Below are positions 18,271 to 25,999 of a stretch of 61,870 nt of DNA, piece by piece (positions within the stretch are counted from its first letter, which is position 1; each line of letters opens with the position of its first letter). The notes under the pieces are model-generated. The model was not told where the DNA came from and ran no database searches. It saw nothing but the letters and a program-made list of their open reading frames with translations. The position numbers were made by a program, and so were the translations under genes. The DNA lies in NCBI GenBank assembly GCA_902806065.1, contig CADCVE010000097.1:1-61870 (forward strand), read 5' to 3'. The stretch comes from an uncultured Rubrobacteraceae bacterium (lineage in GTDB: Bacteria; Actinomycetota; Rubrobacteria; Rubrobacterales; Rubrobacteraceae).

Positions 18271-18731
18271 AGGGTTGGGGCCGTCCGACCCGTCGCTGCG
18301 TCGCTTTTGCTAGCGTCGTAGAGCAAAGTCCGGACTCGCGAGGATCGGGGTCCGCCCCGGTTCGCAAAGGCCGCTCGGGCTAACAACCCGAGGGACGGGG
18401 AAGCCCGGGGAAGCCCGGGTGGCGCAAGCCCCCGTCACGTCAAGTGCAGCAGAGAGCAGACCAGCCGATGGCCGGAAGACAACGTCCCATTGGGGCGTGA
18501 CTTCGGGCACAGGTGATGGGTGAAAGGGTGGGGTAAGAGCCCACCGGCGGTACCCCGCGAGGGGCCGGCCAGGTAAACCACCGGTGCGAGCAAGCCAAAT
18601 TGTCCTGGAAGCCGCGAGGCGTCCGGGCTGGTAGGTGCGGCTCCTCTCAGAGGAGCCCGGGAGTTTTATAGCTCTCGGAGATGGATGGCGGGATAGAGCA
18701 GGATCCGGCTTACGGGACGGCCCAGCCCCTT
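18271..18731 (+). ncRNA. rnpB: RNase P RNA (bacterial class A)
   Basis: Catalytic RNA of RNase P. Seen: conserved 5' block AGCAAAGTCCGGACTCG, central blocks with GGTGATGGGTGAAAGGGTG followed by GGTAAGAGCCCACCGG, the CCAGGTAAACCACCGGTGCGAG block, and the 3' block GAGATGGATGG ... AGGATCCGGCTTACGGG. The ends pair through GGCCGUCC (from 18279) with GGACGGCC near 18717, defining helix P1. The hairpin at 18639-18657 (GGCTCCTC/GAGGAGCC) is an internal stem, not the terminator. Ends are accurate to a few nt. The partner rnpA is at 4639. Confidence 0.94.
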
Positions 18732-18845
18732 TACTGTTCGACGCGAGAAACGTAGAAAAGATTCACAAAAGTCTAGCGAGCAATACTTTATACTTCCCGG
18801 CGCTAAGAGTTTATCATCAGGGGTGCGAGAAAAGGAGAGCAGACA

Positions 18846-19598
18846 TTGGCAAGTATAACCGCCGCTATCAAGAAGCCTATCCAACGGTTGCCCTGGTGGG
18901 TCGGTCCTATCACCGTTACCGCCGTTCTCACAGGGTTTGGGATCTACACTATGGTCGCTGTGCTCTTCTTCGATAGAGGTGAGTACGCTAACTACCTATC
19001 GCCGTTCTACTCACCGCCGGTGAACAGTCCACTCCCCGCTTGGCTCTCGCCGGCGATCTTCGTGTTGTGGTTACCACTCGGGTTTCGGGCCACCTGCTAC
19101 TATTACCGCAAGGCTTACTATCGGGCATTCTTCTGGGACCCACCGGCGTGTTCGAGCAAAGCTCAACAGCGCGAGCCGCGTAGTACCGAGAATTACCGGG
19201 GTGAAAGGAACCTCTTCGTGTGGAACAACATCCACAGGTACTTCATGTATGGTTCTTTCGTCCTGCTTATATTTCTTACGATAGACACGGTGCGGGCTTT
19301 CCTGCCCGAGGGTTCGTTCGGGATCACGTTGGGCTCTTTGATATTTTTGGTCAACGTGACGCTACTCTGGTCCTACAGTCTCTCTTGTCACTCCTTGAGG
19401 CACATAGTAGGCGGCAGGGTGGATTGCTACTCGTGCGTGACGGGTGGAAATGCTCGGCGCAAGGCATATAGCTGGCTCAGCGTGCTCAATCAAAACCACG
19501 CTCTCTTTGCCTGGTTAAGCTTGTTCTCGCTTCTGATCACGGACATCTACATAAGGCTCCTGCTCGCGGGGGCAGTAACGGACTTGAGGATCCTGTAA
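18846..19598 (+). CDS. sdhC: Succinate dehydrogenase/fumarate reductase membrane anchor (cytochrome b-like)
   Basis: 250 aa, TTG start with AAAGGAGAG upstream. Five hydrophobic helices: about residues 20-42, 66-82, 130-150, 160-178 and 218-238. Candidate haem/quinone histidines lie in NNIHRYFMYGS and SLSCHSLRHIVGG; a CYSC pair follows. The next two genes are SDH A and B, so this is the membrane anchor. Sequence style is like the anchor of the actinobacterial Sdh1/Frd-type enzyme rather than classic SdhC/SdhD; no separate SdhD is present. Confidence 0.82.
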   Translation: MASITAAIKKPIQRLPWWVGPITVTAVLTGFGIYTMVAVLFFDRGEYANYLSPFYSPPVNSPLPAWLSPAIFVLWLPLGFRATCYYYRKAYYRAFFWDPPACSSKAQQREPRSTENYRGERNLFVWNNIHRYFMYGSFVLLIFLTIDTVRAFLPEGSFGITLGSLIFLVNVTLLWSYSLSCHSLRHIVGGRVDCYSCVTGGNARRKAYSWLSVLNQNHALFAWLSLFSLLITDIYIRLLLAGAVTDLRIL

Positions 19599-19631
19599 AG
19601 CAGGTAAGGCAGAAGATAGGCAGGTAAGAAG

Positions 19632-21431
19632 TTGGAGAGAAACGGAAACACCAACGGCGCCCGTCACGGGCACGAAGTACTAGAGCACGACATCCTGATC
19701 ATCGGCGCCGGCGGCGCGGGTCTCAGGGCGGCGATAGCCGCCACGCAGCGCGGCCTCTCGGTCGGCGTAGTCACCAAGTCGCTCCTCGGTAAGGCTCATA
19801 CAGTCATGGCCGAGGGCGGAGTCGCGGCAGCCCTGGGTAACGTGGACTCAGAGGATGGCTGGCAGACGCACTTTATGGATACCCTGAAGGCCGGCAAGTT
19901 CCTCAACAACTGGCGGATGGCGGAGCTCTTCGCCAAGGAGGCCCCAGACCGGGTCTACGAGTTGGAGCAGTGGGGCGCCCTCTTCAACAGAACGCCTGAA
20001 GGTAAGATCTCCCAGAGGCCCTTCGGGGCGCATACTTACACGCGCCTCTGCCACGTCGGCGACAGGACGGGATTGGAGATGATCCGGACTCTCCAGGAGA
20101 GGACCCTCGCCACTGAAGCGAAGGTTTACATGGAGACCTCCGTAACCAAGCTGTTTCAAAACGACGAGGGCCGGGTCGTCGGGGCGCTCGCGTATACTCG
20201 TGAGGCTGGAAAGTTTATCCACTTCAAGGCCAAGGCGGTCATAGTAGCGACCGGCGGCTGGGGCCGCATCTACAAGGTCACCTCGAACTCCTGGGAGGGT
20301 ACCGGGGACGGGGTGGTGCTCGCATACAACGCGGGCGCTGAGTTGGTGGACATGGAGATGGTGCAGTTCCATCCGACGGGGATGGTGTGGCCTCCTGGCG
20401 TGCGCGGTCTGCTCGTGACCGAGGGCGTGCGCGGCGAGGGAGGCTTCCTCCGCAACTCCGACGGCGAGCGGTTTATGGAGAACTACGACGCGGAGCGGAT
20501 GGAGCTATCATCGCGTGACGTAGTCGCCCGGGCCAATTACACCGAGGTTACGGAGGGGCGCGGGAGCGAGCACGGTGGGGTGTTCCTGGACATCACGCAC
20601 CTCGGCTATAACGGCATCATGAAGAAGCTCCCAACAATGTACGAGCAATTCCTCAAGCTCGCGGACATAGACATCTCCAAGGAGCCAATGGAGGTCTTCC
20701 CGACCATCCACTATACGATGGGTGGGATCAAGGTGGACCCCGAGACTTGCGCTACGAACGTGCCAGGGCTGTACGCTGCCGGCGAGGTCGGCGGCGGCTT
20801 GCACGGGGCCAACCGCCTCGGCGGCAACTCGCTCTCCGACCTGCTGGTCTTTGGCAGGAGGGCCGGCGAGGGTGCGGCGGAGTACGTGAAGGGCAATGGT
20901 TACTCGGCCGAGATCGAGAGTTCGGTCGTCGAGGACGAGAAGAAGCGCGTAGTGCATCCGCTGGAGAGGCAGGACGGTGACGAGAACCCCTTCCACCTCC
21001 AGCAGGAGCTCCAGGAAGCGATGATGGAGCATGCGAACCTGATGCGCAACGAGGACTCCCTGAAGGAGGGACTCGGTAAGATACTCGCGATCAAGGACCG
21101 GCTGCCGAACGTAAAGGTGCATGGCTCGACGCTCTTCAACCCGGGCTGGCACGCGTCGCAGGATATACACAACCTCGTTCAGGTCTCCGAGATTATCGTG
21201 AGGGCGGCGCTGGAGCGTACGGAGCGGCGCGGGGCGCAGTGGCGCCTCGACTACGATGGGCCTGACGACGAGTTGGGTAAGATCAACTTCATCGTGAAGA
21301 GGGACCAGCAAGGCGAGGCTGGTATCGAGAAGCGAGAGATACCGCCGATGCCGGATCACCTATCGAGGTTGTTCGATGACGGGGATGATAAGCACGGTGG
21401 AGAGCAGGGCGGTAAAGAGAGCCAGTTCTAG
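19632..21431 (+). CDS. sdhA: Succinate dehydrogenase/fumarate reductase flavoprotein subunit
   Basis: Catalytic subunit carrying covalent FAD and interconverting succinate and fumarate. Seen: Rossmann motif ILIIGAGGAGLRAAIAA (near 23-39), AHTVMAEGGVAAAL with the FAD-linking His, HPTGMVWPPGVRGLLVTEGVRGEGG and catalytic HYTMGGIKVD, then GLYAAGEVGGGLHGANRLGGNSL. 599 aa. TTG start at 19632 with AGGTAAG upstream. Operon with the anchor upstream and sdhB downstream. Confidence 0.96.
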   Translation: MERNGNTNGARHGHEVLEHDILIIGAGGAGLRAAIAATQRGLSVGVVTKSLLGKAHTVMAEGGVAAALGNVDSEDGWQTHFMDTLKAGKFLNNWRMAELFAKEAPDRVYELEQWGALFNRTPEGKISQRPFGAHTYTRLCHVGDRTGLEMIRTLQERTLATEAKVYMETSVTKLFQNDEGRVVGALAYTREAGKFIHFKAKAVIVATGGWGRIYKVTSNSWEGTGDGVVLAYNAGAELVDMEMVQFHPTGMVWPPGVRGLLVTEGVRGEGGFLRNSDGERFMENYDAERMELSSRDVVARANYTEVTEGRGSEHGGVFLDITHLGYNGIMKKLPTMYEQFLKLADIDISKEPMEVFPTIHYTMGGIKVDPETCATNVPGLYAAGEVGGGLHGANRLGGNSLSDLLVFGRRAGEGAAEYVKGNGYSAEIESSVVEDEKKRVVHPLERQDGDENPFHLQQELQEAMMEHANLMRNEDSLKEGLGKILAIKDRLPNVKVHGSTLFNPGWHASQDIHNLVQVSEIIVRAALERTERRGAQWRLDYDGPDDELGKINFIVKRDQQGEAGIEKREIPPMPDHLSRLFDDGDDKHGGEQGGKESQF

Positions 21432-21479
21432 GACAACGCGCCGGTACTATGCGGGCCGAGCCTTTGAAGAGGAGTAGAC

Positions 21480-22352
21480 ATGGAAGAGCAGGAAGCCCAA
21501 CAGAAGGATATGGCCTCCAAGGCGCACGCCGATGTGCATGCCGACGAGGAGGATGCCGCCCGCGAAGGTGAGAGCTATAAGCTTCGCATCTTCCGGGGCG
21601 ATGCTGAAGGCGGTAGGGAGGTCGAGTACGAGATACCGGCCGTCGAGGGGATGGTAGTCCTCGACGCCATCCTGTACATTCAGGCTCACCAGGCTGGAGA
21701 CCTCGCGGTGCGCTGGAACTGCAAGGCTGCCCACTGCGGATCGTGCAGCGCGGAGATAAACGGCAAGCCCAAGCTCCTATGCAAAGCGCGGGTCGAGGAG
21801 TACGGCGGGCAGGATATACGGGTCCATCCTATGAGAGCGTTCCCGGTGATCAAGGACCTCGTCTCGGACGTCTCGTGGAACTATGAGGTGGCCCGCTCGA
21901 CGATACCGTTCACTACGGACGAGCAGGCGCCGTTCGAGATGTACGAGGAGGATGTCGAGAGGCTCTACGAGCCGAAGAAGTGCATTGAGTGCTTTATGTG
22001 CCAGGATGTATGTCACGTATTGCGCACGCACCAAAAGCATGAGGAGTTTGCCGGTCCGCGGTTCTTCGTGCGAAACCAGTGGCTCGAGATGCACCCGAAG
22101 GACACCGAGCGGCGGGTGGAGTATCTAAAGGAGGGCCGGGGCGGCATAGGGTACTGCAACATAACCAAGTGCTGCACCGAGGTCTGCCCGGCAGGCATAC
22201 ACATCACCGACAACTCCATCATCCCCTTGAAGGAGCGCGTCGCGGATGAGTACTATGATCCGGCCAAGTGGTTGATGCGCAAGATCCGGGGCCGGAGAAG
22301 CCCGAAGACCGGCCAGATAATTGGGAGGAACGGCAACAGGAACGGGGGATAA
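21480..22352 (+). CDS. sdhB: Succinate dehydrogenase/fumarate reductase iron-sulfur subunit
   Basis: Electron-transfer subunit of complex II. Seen: plant-type [2Fe-2S] Cys cluster (RWNCKAAHCGSCSAEING...LLC, about residues 80-101) and two C-terminal Cys runs for [4Fe-4S]/[3Fe-4S] (CIECFMCQDVC and CNITKCCTEVCPAGI). 290 aa, with an extra acidic N-terminal extension of about 30 residues that may be dispensable. Good GAGGAG ribosome site. The convergent tRNA-Gly begins 4 nt past its stop. Confidence 0.96.
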   Translation: MEEQEAQQKDMASKAHADVHADEEDAAREGESYKLRIFRGDAEGGREVEYEIPAVEGMVVLDAILYIQAHQAGDLAVRWNCKAAHCGSCSAEINGKPKLLCKARVEEYGGQDIRVHPMRAFPVIKDLVSDVSWNYEVARSTIPFTTDEQAPFEMYEEDVERLYEPKKCIECFMCQDVCHVLRTHQKHEEFAGPRFFVRNQWLEMHPKDTERRVEYLKEGRGGIGYCNITKCCTEVCPAGIHITDNSIIPLKERVADEYYDPAKWLMRKIRGRRSPKTGQIIGRNGNRNGG

Positions 22353-22356
22353 GGAG

Positions 22357-22429
22357 AGCGGACGACGGGCTTCGAACCCGCGACCTCCAGCTTGGGAAGC
22401 TGGCGCTCTACCAACTGAGCTACGTCCGC
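22357..22429 (-). tRNA. tRNA-Gly (anticodon CCC)
   Basis: Minus-strand 73-nt cloverleaf: acceptor GCGGACG/CGTCCGC, D-arm GCTCAGTTGGTAGAGC, anticodon stem CCAGC/GCTGG with loop TTCCCAA (CCC, reads GGG), T-arm GCGGGTTCGAAGCCCGT. CCA is not encoded; the discriminator base is T. Confidence 0.96.
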
Positions 22430-22531
22430 GTGGGAGAAATCTTACCACGCCGGGCGTAGCTCTTCTCCTTGTTTGGAGGTACTACTATTAGCGAGATCGG
22501 CGCAAGAAGAGGCGGCAATTAGGGTTGGTTT

Positions 22532-22876
22532 ATGTGGCGTTCGCAAGAAGAGGAGCCGTTCGGGGGGTCAAGGCGCCATTGCCAGTGCCAGAGGTACCTG
22601 ATCGGACTCGCCATCGGCTGCCTTGCCATCTCCTACTTCCTTTTCCTTTCCTCACCGCGGCGCGAAGATGGGACGCCGATCGGTCTGCTACTGGCTTGTC
22701 TTCTGTGCCTTGTGGTCGTGCTAAAGAACATCGCGGGACTCCTGCCCGACAACTGGGCTACTCGTATGCTGCGGTCGGGTTGGCGAGTAACCGTGCCGAC
22801 CACCTTGACCCTTGTCGCGTTCGACTTTGCCGGCGTATTCCACCGAGCGGCCCTCAAAGCTCTTGATGCGCGCTGA
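22532..22876 (+). CDS. Small predicted membrane protein
   Basis: 114 aa. Three hydrophobic stretches: about residues 22-41 (YLIGLAIGCLAISYFLFLSS), 49-70 (GLLLACLLCLVVVLKNIAGLL) and 88-101 (TTLTLVAFDFAGVF). No known family. Its last 11 bases overlap the Nudix gene start, which supports it as a translated, coupled gene. The competing frame starting at 22525 is Pro/Arg-rich and unlikely. Confidence 0.6.
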   Translation: MWRSQEEEPFGGSRRHCQCQRYLIGLAIGCLAISYFLFLSSPRREDGTPIGLLLACLLCLVVVLKNIAGLLPDNWATRMLRSGWRVTVPTTLTLVAFDFAGVFHRAALKALDAR

Positions 22877-23366
22877 GTATAGATTCTGTCCCCGCTGCGG
22901 CGGTCGACTAGGACTACGCGTGATCAAAGACGGTGAGCCGGAGCGGCTGGTGTGCAAGGCTTGCGGCTTCGTCTTTTATCAAGGTCCGAAGCTGGTCGCG
23001 GGGGCGCTCTTCGAACTGGACGGGGGCATAGTACTGGTTCAGCGCGACATAGAACCCGGCTACGGAAAGTGGACCTTTCCAGGCGGCTTCGTGGAGCAGG
23101 GTGAGAGGGCTGAGTCCGCCGCCAAACGCGAGGTTTTGGAGGAGACGGGGCTAGAGATCAAAGTCGGCGGGATCGTCGGACTGTACTCCTACGAGGACCA
23201 GGTACCGGTAATAGCCGTCTTCTCGGGGCGGGTCACGGGCGGAGAGCCACAGCCCCTAGACGAAACTATGGCCGTAGAGATATTCCCCCGCGACAGGCTA
23301 CCGTGGAGCGAGATGGCCTTTCCGAGTACGGAGCACGCACTAGAGCACTACTTGCGCAAGTTCTAG
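22866..23366 (+). CDS. Nudix hydrolase with N-terminal zinc ribbon
   Basis: 166 aa from ATG 22866. Zn-ribbon CPRCGGRL...CKACG at about residues 6-30, then a Nudix fold with the full Nudix box GGFVEQGERAESAAKREVLEETG (about residues 74-97). This is the arrangement of NADH pyrophosphatase-like and related nucleotide-sugar or NUDT14-type hydrolases; substrate cannot be read from sequence. It ends 4 nt inside the convergent CoaC-like gene. Confidence 0.9.
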   Translation: MRAEYRFCPRCGGRLGLRVIKDGEPERLVCKACGFVFYQGPKLVAGALFELDGGIVLVQRDIEPGYGKWTFPGGFVEQGERAESAAKREVLEETGLEIKVGGIVGLYSYEDQVPVIAVFSGRVTGGEPQPLDETMAVEIFPRDRLPWSEMAFPSTEHALEHYLRKF

Positions 23367-23914
23367 CGTTCGTTCTCCGAGAGGGCCTTCTCCACCGCCG
23401 CCATGATCTCTTCTTCCTCGGCTAACCGTCCAACGCCTGATTGCTCCTCCGCGGATGCCATGAGACCCGCCGCTGGACCAACGAAGGAATGGCTCCAGCT
23501 CTTCAGCGTCCCGACGTTGCGCTCCGTGACCGGGTTTCTCCACATTTCGGGATTCATGGCGGGTGCCCACAGGATCTTCTTCGCACCGGCAAGGATGGTG
23601 GCAGAGAGGAGGTCCTCACCGAGGCCCACGGCGGCACGGGCCATGGCGTCGGCGGTGGCGGGGGCGATGAGGAAGAGAGCGGCCCAACGGGCGAGAGAGA
23701 CGTGCTCGACTCTACCTGACTCTTCCCACCAGGTCTTGTCGGTGTGGACATGACGGCCGGTGGCGATTGATAGAGTCTCTTCGGGGATAAAGCGGAAGGC
23801 CGCTTCGGTCGCTATCGTTTCGACCTCGTGGCCAGCTTCCCTAAGACGCCGAATCACGCCGGGCGCCTTGTACGCTGCTATGCCGCCTGTAACGCCTACG
23901 AGTACGTTCGCCAT
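23363..23914 (-). CDS. coaC: Flavoprotein, phosphopantothenoylcysteine decarboxylase (CoaC) type
   Basis: 183 aa. FMN-dependent decarboxylase fold: TGGIAAYKAPGVIRRLREAGHEV at the start, catalytic-type His in EHVSLARWA, flavin loop IAPATADAMARAAVGLGEDLLS and the substrate clamp PAMNPEMW. It lacks the CoaB ligase half of CoaBC, so it is a stand-alone decarboxylase or a related flavoprotein (a VWA-flavoprotein or lantibiotic EpiD type cannot be excluded). I chose ATG 23914; the longer open frame is basic, low-complexity sequence. A TATACT element 7 nt upstream suggests a leaderless mRNA. Confidence 0.85.
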   Translation of the reverse strand: MANVLVGVTGGIAAYKAPGVIRRLREAGHEVETIATEAAFRFIPEETLSIATGRHVHTDKTWWEESGRVEHVSLARWAALFLIAPATADAMARAAVGLGEDLLSATILAGAKKILWAPAMNPEMWRNPVTERNVGTLKSWSHSFVGPAAGLMASAEEQSGVGRLAEEEEIMAAVEKALSENER

Positions 23915-23921
23915 GCAGAGC

Positions 23922-23927
23922 AGTATA
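23922..23927 (-). promoter_or_regulatory. -10 box of the CoaC-like gene, leaderless spacing
   Basis: TATACT on the minus strand, 7 nt before the ATG at 23914. No Shine-Dalgarno is present between them. The remaining 285 bp up to the SDR gene hold no other clear element. Confidence 0.5.
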
Positions 23928-24213
23928 CCTGGAGCCGGCTTTGTAGATCGCAGACTAATCGGGAATCCTATAGCTGCTCGCGGGGGACCAGTAGGCTGAA
24001 CCTGGCGGCATGGCGAGTGGCCTGAACACGGTTCTAGATCTCGAGCTTCTAGTGATGTTCTCAACGTGTTCGTCGTGGCTAGCGGCCGTGAGGACCGATG
24101 GCGTACGGAGCTTCGGCCGAGGCGAGCCCGAGCAGGTGGTGAGAGAGTTCGGCTTCCCTGGACTTCCGGCGAACGGCAGCTATCCACTGTATATAACGCT
24201 AAGATAAGGGCCA

Positions 24214-24996
24214 ATGCAAGAGACGCTAAAAGGCAAGGTAGCCATCGTAACCGGCGCCTCGAGCGGTATCGGGGAGGCGACGGCGCGGGCTCTGGCCGGA
24301 CGAGGCGCCGCTGTCGTGCTGGCGGCCCGCAACGAGGAGAAGCTCGAGTTCCTGGCACGTGAGATCTCCGCCGCCGGAGGCCGAGCGTTGGCTGTAAGAA
24401 CCGATGTCGCGGACGAGGCCTCGGTCAGGGCGATGGTCGAGAGAGCGGCCGGGGAGTTTGGGTCTGTAAATATCTTGGTCAACAATGCGGGGCTCGGGCT
24501 TTCGGGGCGCGTCGAGGAGTTGCGGGCAGACGATTTGCGCTACCTCTTCGAGGTGAACCTCCTCGGCCCATTGAACTGTATTCAAGCGGCTCTTCCACAT
24601 ATGCAGCGGGGTGGTCGCATCATCAATGTCTCCTCCGTGGTAGGGAAGCGCGCCATCCCGAAAGTCGGTGGGTACTGTGCGTCCAAGTCCGCCCTGAACT
24701 TGCTCTCCGACGCCTTGCGGGTCGAGGTCGCGGAGCGTGGAATCTCAGTTACGAGCATATATCCTGGGACTACCCGCACCTCGTTTCGAGATAATTCCCG
24801 GCGAACGAAGGACGAAGAGCGTGGCTGGCGGCCCAGAGGCGTAACGCCCGAGCGCGTGGCGGAGAAGATCTCGGATGCAGCAGAGAAAGGGGGCCGGGAC
24901 GTATACGTTACCTTTCCAGATCGACTCTTTGTAGCTGGGACAGTGCTGGCTCCGGGCCTCTTCGACCGCGTGCTCCGGTCATGGGCGAAAGGTTAA
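24214..24996 (+). CDS. Short-chain dehydrogenase/reductase
   Basis: 260 aa classical SDR: NAD(P)-binding TGASSGIG (residues about 13-20), NNAG (about 91-94), catalytic Ser in INVSSVVG, and YCASK (Tyr-x3-Lys). The Arg after the second strand (AARNEEK) suggests NADPH preference. A C-terminal extension (PDRLFVAGTVLAPGLFDRVLRSWAKG) is hydrophobic and may touch the membrane. The substrate is unknown. The next gene follows by 9 nt. Confidence 0.93.
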   Translation: MQETLKGKVAIVTGASSGIGEATARALAGRGAAVVLAARNEEKLEFLAREISAAGGRALAVRTDVADEASVRAMVERAAGEFGSVNILVNNAGLGLSGRVEELRADDLRYLFEVNLLGPLNCIQAALPHMQRGGRIINVSSVVGKRAIPKVGGYCASKSALNLLSDALRVEVAERGISVTSIYPGTTRTSFRDNSRRTKDEERGWRPRGVTPERVAEKISDAAEKGGRDVYVTFPDRLFVAGTVLAPGLFDRVLRSWAKG

Positions 24997-25005
24997 GGGC
25001 TCTTC

Positions 25006-25632
25006 TTGGGATTCGAAGAGGCCGCTCTCGTCAGGCTGCGACGCTACCGCGAGGAGGCCGACCGCTCATTGGAGGTACAACGCGATGTGGAGGACACGAC
25101 CCGACGCTTCTCCGGGCGGCTCTTCGAGGGCCTCGAACATGTGGCGGAGCTGGGGCGGCGCGCGGGCTTCGGTATGGAGGTCGAGCGCGCGCGAGACGTG
25201 CTTGTCCTACGGGTGGAGGCCGCTCCGGGCGCGGAAGCGCGCCTTACGTTCGGGCTCTTGGGAGGCGTGGCAGCGGAGACAGACGAGGACCTGATGCACG
25301 AGGACTTGAGCCGTTACAGCCTCGACCCATCGGGATACTCTGGTCGTATCCTCGGCTGGTGTGAGGAAGCGGGGGAGGATGCCTGCCAGACCTTCGCCGT
25401 CTACGGTGATGGTATTTGGAAGACCAAGGGTCTGTTCGTTGCGAAGGCCCGGGGGCGCGTAGATGCCGCGGACGAGGTTCTCAACGGTTTTTGCCTGCGG
25501 ATAGCCGGGCGGCTCGTGGACCTCGCGGCGCTCACCGGAGGTGCGGGGATGCGGTGGTCGACGGAGCCTTACACGCTTCCGGAACTTCTGTCGGGTGAGA
25601 AGCATCCAACGACGATGCGCTGGCCCGGTTGA
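25006..25632 (+). CDS. Hypothetical protein
   Basis: 208 aa from TTG 25006, just after the SDR stop, with TAAGGG upstream. The N-terminal 60 residues are helical and charged (LRRYREEADRSLEVQRDVEDTTRRF); the middle is a beta-rich globular part (LTFGLLGGVAAETDEDL...TFAVYGDGIWKTKGLFV). No motif I recognise. Operon position with an SDR gives no function. Confidence 0.7.
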   Translation: MGFEEAALVRLRRYREEADRSLEVQRDVEDTTRRFSGRLFEGLEHVAELGRRAGFGMEVERARDVLVLRVEAAPGAEARLTFGLLGGVAAETDEDLMHEDLSRYSLDPSGYSGRILGWCEEAGEDACQTFAVYGDGIWKTKGLFVAKARGRVDAADEVLNGFCLRIAGRLVDLAALTGGAGMRWSTEPYTLPELLSGEKHPTTMRWPG

Positions 25633-25635
25633 CCT

Positions 25636-25992
25636 TTACTCTCCGAACTCCTTCACGGGTTGAACGTTGTAGCCCACCAGAACGCCGCTGCCGGTAGCTT
25701 TGTCGGCGGCTATGAGAAGGCCGTGACGGGCCAAGTCTTGCAGAGCCTCCGCTATCTCCTCGTCGGAGCAGCCCTTGAGGGCGGTACGGAGGTCTTTGCG
25801 GTTGATCTGCCCGTGCCCGAGATAGGAGCAAAGGCTGGCGTAGAGAACCTTTGGGGCGGGGGAGAGGGGGAGAGACCAGATTTCGGGTTCGTACCAAAAC
25901 TCCCCGATACCGACGGCGTTATCCGGACGCACGTTGCGGGCATCATGCAGAAGAGTCACTTCCGGGAGCGTGGTTTGCCGTTTAGCCTTCAT
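25636..25992 (-). CDS. Winged-helix DNA-binding-like protein
   Basis: 118 aa from ATG 25992. About residues 33-100 (EPEIWSLPLSPAPKVLYASLCSYLGHGQINRKDLRTALKGCSDEEIAEALQDLARHGLL) read as a winged helix of the plasmid-initiator/DnaD N-terminal style, ending in a beta wing. It starts 7 nt after the stop of the coiled-coil/beta-CASP gene with TGAGG upstream, so it is a co-transcribed partner. No function is known to me. Confidence 0.75.
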   Translation of the reverse strand: MKAKRQTTLPEVTLLHDARNVRPDNAVGIGEFWYEPEIWSLPLSPAPKVLYASLCSYLGHGQINRKDLRTALKGCSDEEIAEALQDLARHGLLIAADKATGSGVLVGYNVQPVKEFGE

Positions 25993-25999
25993 CCGGGCC

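Noticed and set aside
18639-18657. Hairpin read as the rnpB terminator
   Set aside because: Conserved RNase P sequence and the P1 partner strand continue to about 18731, so it is an internal stem.
22525-22866. Alternative frame overlapping the small membrane gene at 22532
   Set aside because: Pro/Arg-rich with no membrane pattern, whereas the 22532 frame has three hydrophobic helices and overlaps the Nudix start.
23954-24207. Small + strand ORFs upstream of the SDR gene (for example 24010-24207)
   Set aside because: Weak composition and no ribosome site; likely untranslated spacer between divergent genes.
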